NCBI GenBank assembly: GCA_036674765.1
Contig: JARVKI010000006.1
Coordinates: 62,001-126,000 of the forward strand
DNA length: 64,000 bases
Direction of reading: 5' to 3'
DNA from: Seiridium cupressi
Taxonomy: Eukaryota > Ascomycota > Sordariomycetes > Amphisphaeriales > Sporocadaceae
A program made the translations under genes and the position numbers. The notes beneath the pieces are model-generated. The model saw nothing but the letters and a program-made list of their open reading frames with translations, ran no database searches and was not told where the DNA came from. How positions within the stretch are numbered: position 1 is the first letter of the stretch; each line of letters begins with the position of its first letter. Shown here piece after piece: positions 24,250 through 35,720 of this stretch.

Positions 24250-26721
24250 GCCCATCTACCATATATTACCTCCCAATTGGGTATAAACACCACAACATGC
24301 AACACAACAAACTATATCATGAGATCTACGACTTTACGCCCAAGTCCTTCAGATGATGTGTATTATATAACAGCTCGAGATATCTTCAACGACCAAAATT
24401 CGGGCGGGGCCTTTACAATATTTAATGGGTGGGCTATAAAGGACATTTGGTTCAGAGATTTAGACCACCAGGGGGGCGGCGTTTTATGGTGTTGGGTCAT
24501 TCAATGAATGCTCACGGCAATCCTATCTTTTTTCTTCCCTGCCGATGGTAATGCGGCCTTTGACTTGTTACAAAGGCACACTGGGGCCGATGGGATGGCG
24601 GTGGGACTGATGATTGATTTGAATAGCGTGTCCCTGGGAGGACCGCATGCGGACTAAGCGAAGCCGCACTACGATGATGATGGACAATTGCTTGCCATGT
24701 GAGATGGCTGTTTTCTTTTGCGCCCCTGACGATGTTTGAAGCGCTGATTTGCTGCTTTACCACTATACCCCTAGGGCGAGAAGCCCTCTACCATGCGATC
24801 TGATTGCGCTAGACTAGTACCACCATAGTACCGAGAACCTCGGAATACAGTGATTATTTCTGAAAACAAATTCTTACCGTGCCAGTGTCTTCACCATAAC
24901 GAGGCAAGCTGCTGCCATGCTTTGCACTATTTCTCACATGCAGTGCTTTGTGTAGCCCAGGTATATACCCCGGTCACCCGCCTAGCTATTCGACAAGTCT
25001 TTTTTTGGGGGCCGGGTTTGACACATACATGCTTCTTCAAATTGATTGTCTCATACTTCCAACCATGTAAATTGTATATCGCCTGTCAATGCTGTCAGGA
25101 TCAGAAGTGAAGCAAGGCCAACGGAAGTTCCGCCCAAGGGGGGAGCTGCGCTGCGCACAGACTCAACTGGTCCCAATGCTGCGGGCCGTGTTTGACATGT
25201 TGATCCCTGCGAAGCACGAGGGGATCTACGGACATTCCGGGACCACGTGTCAATACGTGGACGCCGCAATTGAAAGGAGGAAAAAACGGGGAAGAGACGA
25301 ACATCGATCTTCGTGACGAAGCACATGTCATACCATGTCATAAGCGGGCGGGGCGTTTGGGATGAATGAAGGACGCGATGAGGAACGAGGGATGGCATGC
25401 GGAGGATCGGGTGACTGGGGGTAGGTCACTGTATATAGAATCTGACTAGGGAAAGAAGATAGCCGAGAAGGATTGGATCAATCGTGCCAGAAGAATTGCA
25501 ATAGTTATAGAGCGTTTACAGGAGGACAGAAGGAAGTGTGGGAAATAGCCACCGAGAAGCTGGGGGGTTGTGTACTTATTTCGTTCTTGTGATCGCATAT
25601 GACAGGGGGATATGCTGCAGAAGCATTTGTGGAGCTTTAGTGGTAGTCAGAAGTATGACGATTACCTGCGATCTATTAGTAAAGATTGCTGGCTCTCTAC
25701 ACTGTCTTACCATTTCGATCAAGGATGTCTTCAATGTGGCTGGCCGTTCCACCGCATCGGGCCTCGTGTCTTGGCTCGGCAACGTCACCAGGAATGACAT
25801 GTTAATAGTCTTCTCTGGCTCACGACGTACACAGTTGTAGAATATCAAATACCACGGGTCATCTTGTTGGTGGAGTTTCCATTCCGGAGTATGCAGCCAT
25901 CCTCCGCCAACTCAGAGCGATCTCAAGCAGATGCAGCCAGGGTACCAGTACTGATATCTACAGTCTGAGGCTCGGGGAGGGACCCTCGAAGCTATCTAGA
26001 TGACTGCTTGATCAGTATCGAACAGCAACACATAAATAAACCATTATAGCCCCTCACCCAACGTGTCTGCAGAAGTCTACACCAAGTGCCTATTTGTAAG
26101 ATTATCGGAGATAGCAGAGTGTTTGATTTTGGCGATTGCAAATCTAGTCGAAAGACACAAGCAAAAAACATATATCAGCTATTATGGATTAATATCTCGG
26201 CGAGCTAGATCACAACGGTGGGCAAGGACTGTTATAAACAAGCATCAAATTTCAAATTTCCAAACTTTCACTACGAGTATTACGATGAGGATATACAACT
26301 TCTCTTCCGGTTCTCTTCAATGATGTCTTCATACCTTAGATGGACTGCTGATAGCTGCAGACACTGATTCGGGTGTACTTGAAAGCACTCCATCAAAACT
26401 CCAAATTGTAACTTTACCTTTCTAGGAGTGGTACTGTCTTGCCACGTCCGGAATGCTGGATCAAAGACTCAGCTAAAAGAGCTACTATATAGAGCGTCTT
26501 ACTACCGGGGCATATCAATAGTAGAGCTGGAACATCATGCATCTCATTTTACCAAGTCTTGACGATCATTTTTCCGCTTCTTAAACAAACAGCTCAAGTT
26601 CGTAGCACGAGATCATTGACTTCCGGTGCAACTTACTCGTCACGGCGAGCTCCATTTGAACAAAAACAGTGAGCTTATGTAGTTCCATTAGCCATAGTTA
26701 ACTCAAAATAGCAATGACCCG
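24250..26721. other. 2.5-kb intergenic region at the left border of the cluster
   Basis: No gene supported. Short frames on both strands show no motif. The two flanking genes are convergent. Confidence 0.5.
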
Positions 26722-28365
26722 TCACCCTGAAGCAAGAGAAATTCGACTTGTACTCTCACTCATCTTTAAAGACCACTTCCCTTGCCATTGCTTCCTTGCA
26801 ACTGCCTCTAACTTGATATCATGCTTGGGATTCAGGACTGCGACCATATCTGCTTTTAATACACCGGGGTTATCCCAGGCACCGGTAATAGGACGGAGGT
26901 CTGCGCGCATAGCTAGCAGCGCAATGATGATCAGAATCTCGGTCGAGGCGAATTGCCGAGCGGGACACAGGTGCGGTGGCGCGCCCCAGGCGAGGAATGC
27001 ACTGCTGGGCACGTTGGATGTGTTATTCTTATTCGCGAAGCGGTAGGGATCGAATTCGGAAGCTGAAGCACCCCATATGCTCTCGCTGCTGTGGATGGGC
27101 TGGCCGGGCATCTGCAGATAGTTCCCGGCCTTGAGGAGGTATTTGCCGTCTAACAAAGTGTCGTCGAGGACCTTTCGAATATTCGCATGAACATGTCGCG
27201 TGCGCTGGGTCTCCTGGTACATGGACAAGAGCAGCGGGCACCTGTGCTTGAGCGCTGCTACGTCGAGCTCAAAGCCCTCCTGCGCCGATCCAGCGACAGC
27301 TTGCGATTCGACCTCGTTCCTCACCTCGGTCAGTACCTCGCTCCTCGAGAAGAGCTCCCATAGAGACCAAAACAAGGTCGGACTTGTGTTGCCAAAGATA
27401 GCAACGGGAAATGCTGCCTCCATTTGTGCTAGGTCCTTCTCGGTGATTCCAGCCTCGCGCTGGACCCTTACGCGTTCTTTGATGACCAACGCTGCATCTT
27501 TCGGGATAGCTTTCAAGTACTTGCGATGCGAGTTAAAGACAATCTCCCTCGCGGCGTATCCCGTGCCGAAGACATCGACTCCAGCCACGTGTAGCCCAAT
27601 GTAGGATTGCCATTTCCTGTCCGCGGGTGAGACTTATGCCAAGGGGTTTGCGGCTCTGTAGGAGATGCAACGACCTCAAAACTCACCAGTAGGCTTCCTC
27701 GACCTCGGATTGAAGAAAGGGATGCTCTTGTCCATAGACACCACAGCTCGACGCCTGAACGACGGCGTGGCGGGCCCATTCCAGCAGAAAGACCTGTTTG
27801 GGCCGACCGGCATTACTATCCAGCAGATCATCAATGTCGACCAGAACTCGATTTCCCATCCTCATGTTCTGCTCGTCCAGATGGGGGCCCGGCACTAGAC
27901 TAGTTTTCATAGCATGAGAGTACTCATCTAGCAGCTTGTCATTGCCGAACAGGTGATAAGTCTCTTCTGATGCACCACTATGCGTGTGCGTAGCTGTCTG
28001 CATAAAGGGCTTGAAGGAGAGTGTTTTGGAGCTCTTCTGGATGAAAGGCATGAGACGATTCGAATTGCAGACATAGAGCTTGTAGTTGAAGACGCCAAGG
28101 GTGTACATCTCGGCGTCCGTGGTTTTGCTGATACCAGTTTAGTCATGGACATTGCAGACGCAGGCGCACTCTCAAGATTGACGAACCTGGTTTGGCTATA
28201 ATACGTGGTGCCATTCTGAATCAGTCCCAGCAAGTGTCCGATAAGAGGAGTCCTTGACCGGAGCCGCTGAGGCTCACGCGCATCGTCTTTGAAGATGAGG
28301 GCGAAATCCGCGGCGTACAGCACCAGGACGAGCCCTAAAAGGGCGTAGGCCAGCTCCTTGATCAT
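26722..28365 (-). CDS. Cytochrome P450, CYP7/CYP8-like class
   Basis: Membrane-anchored heme oxidoreductase, 504 aa, probably a tailoring enzyme of the neighbouring PKS pathway. Exons are 28187-28365, 27687-28127 and 26722-27616 (introns 59 and 70 bp). An N-terminal anchor (LAYALLGLVLVLYAADFALI) is followed by the P450 fold. The ExxR motif is ETQR, and the heme ligand is Cys424 in WGAPPHLCPARQFA. The I-helix reads FGNTSPTLFWSLW in place of the usual (A/G)GxDTT. This is the pattern seen in CYP7A and CYP8A enzymes, so the call is to that class. Intron 1 uses the donor GTTCGT. The start at 28365 follows a TATA-like site by about 75 bp. An upstream in-frame ATG at 28479 is less likely. Confidence 0.87.
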
Positions 28366-29669
28366 GGTCGCGACAATGGTGCTTGGGCTACAGCACTCGT
28401 GACAGACGTGGGAGGTGGGCAAGGGGCGCTGGACCTTAAATATATCTTGCCCGCTCATAGTAGTATTGTGCCTGATCACTTAACTAATTAGCGGCCGCTA
28501 GACACGGATCCTAGTCTCATAACGAAGCCAAGTCCATCATAAGTCTGAAGGATCGGATCATGGTCCAATCAGCACGGTTGGTTTCAGCTAACGCAATCAA
28601 AGCTGGAGCCCACCGTCAGGCTTCAGCAATGTCAATACTGGTACTGTAACCCTCCAAGTGCTGATGTAAGTAATCCTTCCGATATTACCAGGGCAGCTGG
28701 GTTTCTCCGAGGCTACCGGAGCCCAAAATCCCAGATCTGGCCAATTGGAGCAGCAGTCACATTTTCAAAGACAGCCTAGGTTGATCTGACAGCTACAAAG
28801 CATATCGTATACATGATCTAAACTCGGTACATTTTTCGATAAAATTATTGTTCTGATTAATGATAATTAAAGTTTTAGCAATAATTATTCTAAAGTCTCC
28901 TGGGAGTGGATGTAGGATGTAGGATGCACGCGGGTGCGTGTTTGTTTTCTTAGAACCCTAGGAACATCTTATGAGGTCATTGCTCACAACTATTCTCTCA
29001 ATACCACATTACGTCCCAACATGAAAAGAAAAGAAGAAAAGGACATATATAATAATCTCTGTTGTTAGGCAGTGGCCATCGCATCACAACTGCTCGGAAG
29101 AGTCATGTTGTAAGAATGGCATGACTTTCTTCTGCTGCGCAAGACGATACCGTTCTGCCCCCATTGTCTTTTGAATCTGAGATTGTATCCGAGGGATGTG
29201 ACCTTGTTCCCGCATTTAGTAGATTGGTACTGTATATCGCTACTTTTAGTGGATAACTGAGAATTGATACAGTGATACTGCAGGTCGTCTCCTGTTTTGG
29301 GGACTATATTTACTAACCTGCCTAAAAACCTAGCGAGGGGGTGGCTGATCTTATGTCAAAACACTTAGGTGGGCAAGCAATGGGAGGACATACGTAGCAA
29401 AATCAGACAGCTCAAGCGCAATATACCAATACTCCGCACCCTTGTAAATTCATGTGTCACTACGGAATACCTCCATAACCCAGTTTGAAACTTTCGCAAG
29501 CTGCTTGGGAGTTATAGCCAAGCAGGAACCAGTCCAATGTTGGCGCTGATGAATCCATCCGAACAAGCTTCGTTCAGATCGCAGGTCTTTCACAACACGC
29601 ATAGCTATTGTGATACATCCATTGCCGAAATAAGCCCAGGACGCCTGACAGACTGATCTAGCAATATTC
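28366..29669. other. Intergenic region, P450 promoter and MFS 3' end
   Basis: AT-rich, with no gene supported. It contains the TATA-like element of the P450 gene and the 3' side of the transporter gene. Confidence 0.5.
28437..28444 (-). promoter_or_regulatory. TATA-like element for the CYP7/8-like P450
   Basis: TATATTTA on the minus strand, about 72 bp upstream of the ATG at 28365. Confidence 0.35.
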
Positions 29670-31299
29670 TCATGCCTTGGAAGCAAGCAGTCCCAAGATT
29701 GGACCTTTGTAGTGGAAAGCCTCCTCAATATCGTCTAGACTCTTCCCCCTCGTCTCGGGCATGAAAACGAATCCAGTGGCGCTCGTTACTGCTAGACAGG
29801 CTCCAAATAAAAAGTAAGCGCCAAACACTGTATTGGCTAGCATCACGGGCGTGATCAATGCGACAAGGAAGTTCGATATGCTATAGCTCACATAAGCCAT
29901 ACCGACAGCCGTTGCTCGCGTTCGTTTCGGTTGGATCTCGGCAGCGTAAACTTTGATATGGACGCCCCAGGTCACACAGTAGATAACAACGTAGATATAA
30001 ATGGTCACGATGACGACCCAGCGACCTGCGCCGTTATCACCATGGACAGCGTTGGCAGCGTAGAGGCTACCGATCAAAAACATAAGCACGGCCATAGACG
30101 TCCCGCCATATACCAGACTGGGACGACGGCCCCAGAGATCAGCCCAGATAGTCGCTGGGACAGTGACGAGGAAGATGACGATACCCGTGACGCCCGATGC
30201 GAGGAAGCTGGACTGGTCAGTGGACAGGCCGGCTTGTTGAAAGAGAAGCGGGGCGTACTGGGAACAATATCATGTTAGCACATTGCTGTAAAATGACAAT
30301 GTTAGAACTTACAAAAAGAACACCATCGACACCGCTCATCATTTGCATCCCCATGAGGAAAACAGCAAACAAAAGCTGTCGACGGGAGCGTGGCGAGGAA
30401 AAAGCTTCTAGTATAGTCGTCTGTGGCTCATCCACAGTATTCTGTGCTTCGGTCACGTTGCTTGGAGCAACGTGCCCACGCCTGGTATCCAGATTTTGAG
30501 ACGAACTCGTACTCTGGATTTCTGAGTTGTCGGATTGTTGGTGGATGATCTTCTCCCGGTCCGCGGGGCTCACGCCAAGCTTCTCCCAGACAACGGCTGC
30601 TTCCTTGTCCCTTCCACGCAACGTCAGCCAACGCGGCGATGGGGGAAGTAAAGTGATCGCCATGATTGTGAACGCGAAAGAATAAGCGGCTAAAAAGATG
30701 AATGGCAGACGCCATGAGAGTGATGATGGGATGTTTGTCGTCCCGTAACAACCAAAGAACCCGACGATCAGACCAAAGCAGTGAAGGAGCTGAGGGGCGG
30801 TTGTGAGAACGGCACGATATTTGGGAACCGAGATCTCGCAGATGTACCTGTATCGGCAATATTTTTAGCTATCATGCTGGTTCAAAAACCAATACAGGAA
30901 GAGGCCTTACACGATCATGGGCCCAACATAAAGACCTTCGCCAATACCCTCAATAACGCGTCCGACGATAAACATGGCAATGTTGACGGACGCCGCTTGG
31001 ATAGCAGACCCGACAGCAAAAATGAATGTACCGATGGCAATGCCCCAGACCCGTCCGATGGAGTCTGCCAGTTTGCCTGCAAAGAGTGATGAGATTGCCG
31101 CAGCCAAGATCAGACATGAGACAATGAGCCCCTGTACAGTAGGCTGAGAACTCCCGCCTATGGTCCGCTCGAAGTCGTCCATAATCGTGACTGGACCTAT
31201 AATACTGGTCTCGATGCCGAAAGAGAAACCACTCAATGCGCATAGAATGCTGGCCACAACATAGCCTGGGGGCTGCTGAAACACTTTAGGGAGCGCCAT
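29670..31299 (-). CDS. MFS sugar-porter family transporter 1
   Basis: Major facilitator of the sugar-porter type, 503 aa, plasma membrane, 12 predicted helices. Exons are 30911-31299, 30313-30847 and 29670-30257 (introns 63 and 55 bp). Family signatures include GFSFGIETSIIG in helix 1, DSIGRVWG in the first inner loop, GEGLYVGPMIVYICEI, SPRWL before the central loop, and PETRGKSLDDIEEAF at the C terminus. It is clearly paralogous to the intronless transporter at 52658-54172. It sits head-to-head with the second P450, suggesting a shared promoter. Transport of a sugar or polyol is the family default. A role in export or uptake linked to the PKS pathway is inference from location. Confidence 0.9.
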
Positions 31300-31780
31300 T
31301 TGTTCGCAAAACCGAGGCGCTATGAGCTTTGGGATGGGAGGATCGTGTTTAACACAAGATGAACATAAGGAAGGGTCTGCTATGGAAGGATAGAAACAGA
31401 ATACTCGAAATGATGGAACTATTGTCCAGGGACCCATATGATGCAGGCGGATACATGAGCCCCAATAGCCTCACATTTCTGCTCCACACAACCGACGAAT
31501 CGACCCTGATCAGTGACATTGCAGCTCGAGCAAAGGGGGTTTGAGAGGTGGACAGTCGTCTTCGCTTCCTTGGTGAGAAATAGGTACTAGCGACTTCTTT
31601 GTGGTCAATCATTGCCGCATTAGGAATATCATACGCGGGTGTCCTCCCCTAATATGTGCGTTCGGGACTTGCCGCGTCACACGGACATCTGCACACCCGT
31701 GCAAATTTCCCGATTGAGGGCCTTATACACTTTGATCATGCGTCTGGTAGCTAGGGACGTTGGCAACTTCGTCTCCTCCC

Positions 31781-31814
31781 TTCTCTCTCTCTCTCTCTCC
31801 CTCACTCTCTCTCT
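31781..31814. repeat. (CT)n simple repeat
   Basis: TC/CT dinucleotide tract, slightly interrupted, in the divergent promoter. Pyrimidine-rich tracts are common in fungal promoters; length may vary between isolates. Confidence 0.85.
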
Positions 31815-32098
31815 GGGCAGGCTACTTACTGTACTGGATGATGCGCAACCAGCACAGCAGCGAACACATACACTCGCGTGAACGATGCTGACGATCAACA
31901 GCAGCATACGGAAAGGGCATGTGATTCGAGTGCGATCCGATTTTGCCCATTTGTTGCGAACTCGGAGGATTTCGACGCGGGGGACGTTGCCTTCTGCGAT
32001 GCGGATTCCTGGTCGATACAGTTATGTGAGCTTCATGCCTATCCTCGGCCGGCCCTGCCCTTTGCTGACATACAGAGAGGCAAAGGCGAGAGCACGAC

Positions 32099-32107
32099 TA
32101 TATAAAT
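32099..32107 (+). promoter_or_regulatory. TATA box of P450 2
   Basis: TATATAAAT, 127 bp upstream of the ATG at 32234; a good consensus match. Confidence 0.5.
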
Positions 32108-32233
32108 GCGAAGTCTCCAGTCCTGAGTATTTCGAATACCAGCATTTCATTGCACATCCAACGTGAGGTACTTGATTTCCTCTTCGACCAACCAATCTTT
32201 GATCCTCATATACTATTCCCAAAAATATCTACC

Positions 32234-33864
32234 ATGCTGGCACTACTAGGCTTCTGCATCTTCGGCGTCGTGGCCAGTGTTGTGCTATGGCCTGTTGTCG
32301 AGTACTTCTATGACGCCAAGGGCTTCCGAAAGTACCCAAGACAGAATCTCTTATCGGGCTTCACGGGCATGGGCTATAACTGGGAGATCGGTCGTAAGCA
32401 CAAGGTCGTGCGCACGCGTCGACTCCATGAGCTGCACCAGAAGAAGGGTGATGTCATCCGCTTGGCCCCGAACTGGCTGTCCTTCAGCAGCGCCGCTGCC
32501 GTCAAGGACATCTACGGCCACAACTCGGCGCTGTCGAAGAACGAGGTCTATGTCGCCCTCCAGGAGAACGGTCGCCACCTTGGCAACATCATCAACAAGT
32601 CCTACCACTCCGAGCGGCGACACTTGGTCGCGTCCTACTATGCCCCCAAGAACATTGAGTCGTGGGAACCGAAGATTATCGATCTGGTCACCTCCCTCGT
32701 CAAGAATGTGGACCGTATGTGCACAACCCCATTGAAACCAGGGGAGCTGCCAGAAAAGAAAGATCTTTTATACGATGGAAACCGATGGGGGCTGATGTTC
32801 GCCATGGAGAGTGCCAGCAGGATTGGCCTCAGCGCGAACCTGGGCTTCATCGAGCGAGGTTCGGATGCCTTCGAGATGATCAAGCCCGACGGTACCACGG
32901 AGATGATCAGCCCCATTGATAGCCTACGCGGCTACTATGGTGCAGCGGCCACCCTGATTTGGGATGGACGTCTGTTCCAGACGCTCAAGCTGCTCTCTGG
33001 AAAAACTTCGTCTTACTACGCCAAGGCATTTGTTCAGAGTGACCACTGGCGCTACTTTCTGAACAAACTGGTCAACGATCGTATCACGCGCCACGACAGC
33101 GGCGAGTATCTCAACGATCTCTTTCAACCCATGCTCGAAGACAGGAAGACGGGTAATCAGCCTGACATTCCCCTGAGAGACAAGGTAGCTGAGATGGATC
33201 AGATGTGTATGTATTTCTGAGAAATATGAACAAACTGAAACAGTGCTAACAACATACGACAGTCAATGGCTCCACCGATGGCACTGGCGGCTCCCTGGTC
33301 AATACGCTCTATTACTTGGTCAAGCACCCCGACACCATGCAGCGTGTTCGTGCTGAGCTGGACGACGCACTCGGCCCTAACGTCGTCGCCGCCCCCTGGT
33401 CCAAAGTCAAGAGCCTGCCATACCTAAAAGCATGCATCGACGAAGCCCAGCGTCTGTCGCCCCCAGTCGCCGGTGACCTGCCCCGGAAAACGCCACCTGG
33501 CAGCTCCTGTACGATCGCTGGTGTGACGGTGCCCGAACTCACCGATTGCAGCATCTCGGCCTACACAGCGCAACGCGATCCTGAAATCTTCCCTGATCCG
33601 GAGGCCTTCAAGCCTGAGAGGTGGTTGATCAAGGGTGAGGATCATCTGAAGCGGATGTTAGATGTGTATCTCGTCTTTACCATGGGCGCGAGGATGTGCA
33701 TGGGTAAGAGCGTGACCATCTTGGTCCAGTCGGTCTACTTGGCGACTCTGCTGCACCGGTACGAGTTTGCTTTTGAAAGTCCGGACTGGGAGGTCGAGAG
33801 GACCGAGCGCTTCAACTTGTGGGCAGGCGATATGCCTTTGAAGGTTTGGAGACGAGAGTTGTAG
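32234..33864 (+). CDS. Cytochrome P450 2
   Basis: Membrane-anchored P450, 524 aa, likely tailoring enzyme of the cluster. Exons are 32234-33206 and 33263-33864 (intron 56 bp, donor GTATGT). An N-terminal anchor (LGFCIFGVVASVVLWPVV) comes first. The ExxR motif is EAQR, the PERW block is present (FKPERW), and the heme loop FTMGARMCMG carries Cys470. The I-helix reads NGSTDGTGGS, so the first Thr of the usual acidic-Thr pair is Gly. The general style is that of fungal group I P450s related to pisatin demethylase and benzoate hydroxylases. The subfamily cannot be fixed by eye. The start follows a TATA box. The gene converges on the regulator gene with 36 bp between stop codons. Confidence 0.9.
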
Positions 33865-33900
33865 AGTGTTCGGTGACGGGTGCCTGTGTATTGATTGGGG

Positions 33901-35720
33901 TTACGATGAGAACTCAGCAAGCCGCTGTAAGTCATGGACCCGACGCCGGAAATTGAAGCCATATCGTATCTCGAGGTCATCCAGCAGTGCCCAGAGCTTT
34001 GTCCTTTTGCTGATTCCATTGATGTGTTTGGCGGCTGGGTGGAGAGAAGGGGGGTCAGTGCGGACTTGGTCCCTGCCGTTTTGCTACGCACTCAATCAAG
34101 ACATACCCATGAACAGGGGTTGAGCCGAAAATGCCCTAACGCTGGGAGGCAGTTCTGACAAGGCTATATTGGCAATTTCGGAAGCATGATATTGGATCTG
34201 AAGGGTTGTCTTAGTCCAAGCGTTAGCAATATCGAGACTGTTCTTACCTGTGAAGCGCGTGAGACATCCTGTGATGTAGTGTCTGCCCAGAGCAAGATGA
34301 GAAGCAGGTGATACCACATCATGGCGGCGGCTTGAGTTTGCTACGTCAGCAATTCTTTTTCTTGTCCCTTCTACGCGAGTATCGAGACCCACCGGCTGTA
34401 GGCACTGCGAAATACGTCTTTCCGAGTCCGAAGGTATCTGCATTACCGTACTTGACCCCCTGAAAAGATGGGGGCAGATTGTCGAGCCACGCGACTGTCT
34501 CGCTGTGGATGACCTGCAGTGTGTTGTCCGGCGAAGCGGGGCGATCGGGTGCGTATGTATAATCGATAGCTCGGGCGACTAGCCACATGAGCCGGTTCCC
34601 CAGTACATCCTCACCAGTTTCATCCTCATCCCACTTGACGTGCCAGTCTTTAGGGCTGAAGTACAACGGACTCTCGTTCTCCAGAGCTATGGTAATGTCA
34701 TGCCGGACAAAGATCCAGAAATTCGCTTTATCCATTCCCTGAGAATTGGCGTTGATCCCCTGCATCTTGATGAGTGTTGCGGCACCGCGGAGATGACGCT
34801 GGTGTTCGTAGCCATGATCTTCCAGCATCTCGTAGCTGGAAAGCAGCATGTTCGCTGTGAGCGAGTCGCCTGGGGTTGCACCAGGGCTACTGTCTAGGTG
34901 CTGGATCAACAGGCGAAGGGCATCTCCGTAATAGCGAGCGGCGGGAACGGACCAGATAGCGCCGGGGCTGACCAGGCTAAGCTGTTTGGCCGTGAAGGCG
35001 CAGACGCAGCTTGTCAGCAGCTCCGAGGTGAGACAACGGCGTGGGACCTCGTAATGGTATGAGCCGGCGTGATCAAAGACGTCCATCCAGGTGGCCACCC
35101 CCGTTGAGTATACAGACAGTAAATGCGCCACTTCCGTACTGATAGAACGAGGAGCTGGCTTTCCGGCACTATGAGGGGATGGCGCTGACGGGGAAGAGCT
35201 CGATCGTGAGACGGCGGGCTCGTTGCTGGCCGGAAAGATGCTAGGCACGGGACTCGTGTTCCGTCGAGAAGTGTCTGGGCTTGACGATGGTGCCGGATCG
35301 CTGTCGTTACGTGCAACACCTACCTCTTGCGCTGGCTGTTGTTCGGCAGTGTCGGTAGTTGGGCACCAGGCCGAGCGGATGATGAATTCTGAAGGTTGGC
35401 AGTGGAGACTTAGGCGCTCACAGTTGCTGCAGACCGGCTTCTTCTCGTCGCAACTAGCATGGCGCGCTTTGCATGTGAAGCTAGAGATGCGCAAACAATG
35501 GGGTCAGTTGACTACTCCGGTGGCTAGAGGCAAGTGAAAGACAACTTACCAGCCTGTTGTGTACCAATTTTTCGGTATCAGCAAAGACGGCCTAAAGAAT
35601 AGGGGCAAGTTAAACCATATTCCACTGACCTGTCTTCCTTCGTCGTCCCGACCGACGCCTTCTTCTCCCAGGCTGAGGAACCGTGTCTTGCGATCCGGAG
35701 GGCGTGTCAAACGGGTCCAT
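33901..35720 (-). CDS. Zn2Cys6 transcription factor, candidate pathway regulator
   Basis: Nuclear DNA-binding regulator of 496 aa. My exon model is 35630-35720, 35550-35553, 34393-35480, 34248-34330, 34107-34197 and 33901-34034. The lengths sum to 1491 nt, exactly 497 codons. The second exon is only 4 nt (GCTG). With it the protein reads a basic stretch, then KTGCFTC. The zinc cluster is complete: Cys32, 35, 42, 49, 52 and 59 with spacing x2, x6, x6, x2, x6. The middle and C-terminal parts resemble the fungal-specific transcription factor domain (WMDVFDHAG; AMMWYHLLLILLW; FSAQPLF; WALLDDLE). Without the small exons the frame ends at 34346 and lacks the first cysteine. Its place inside the cluster suggests control of the PKS genes (inference). 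Confidence 0.85.

Larger units (their letters stand above)
31300..32233. other. Divergent promoter region, MFS 1 / P450 2
   Basis: About 0.9 kb between two divergent cluster genes. It contains a CT-rich microsatellite (31781-31814) and a TATA box for the P450 gene (32099). No gene seen. Confidence 0.5.
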
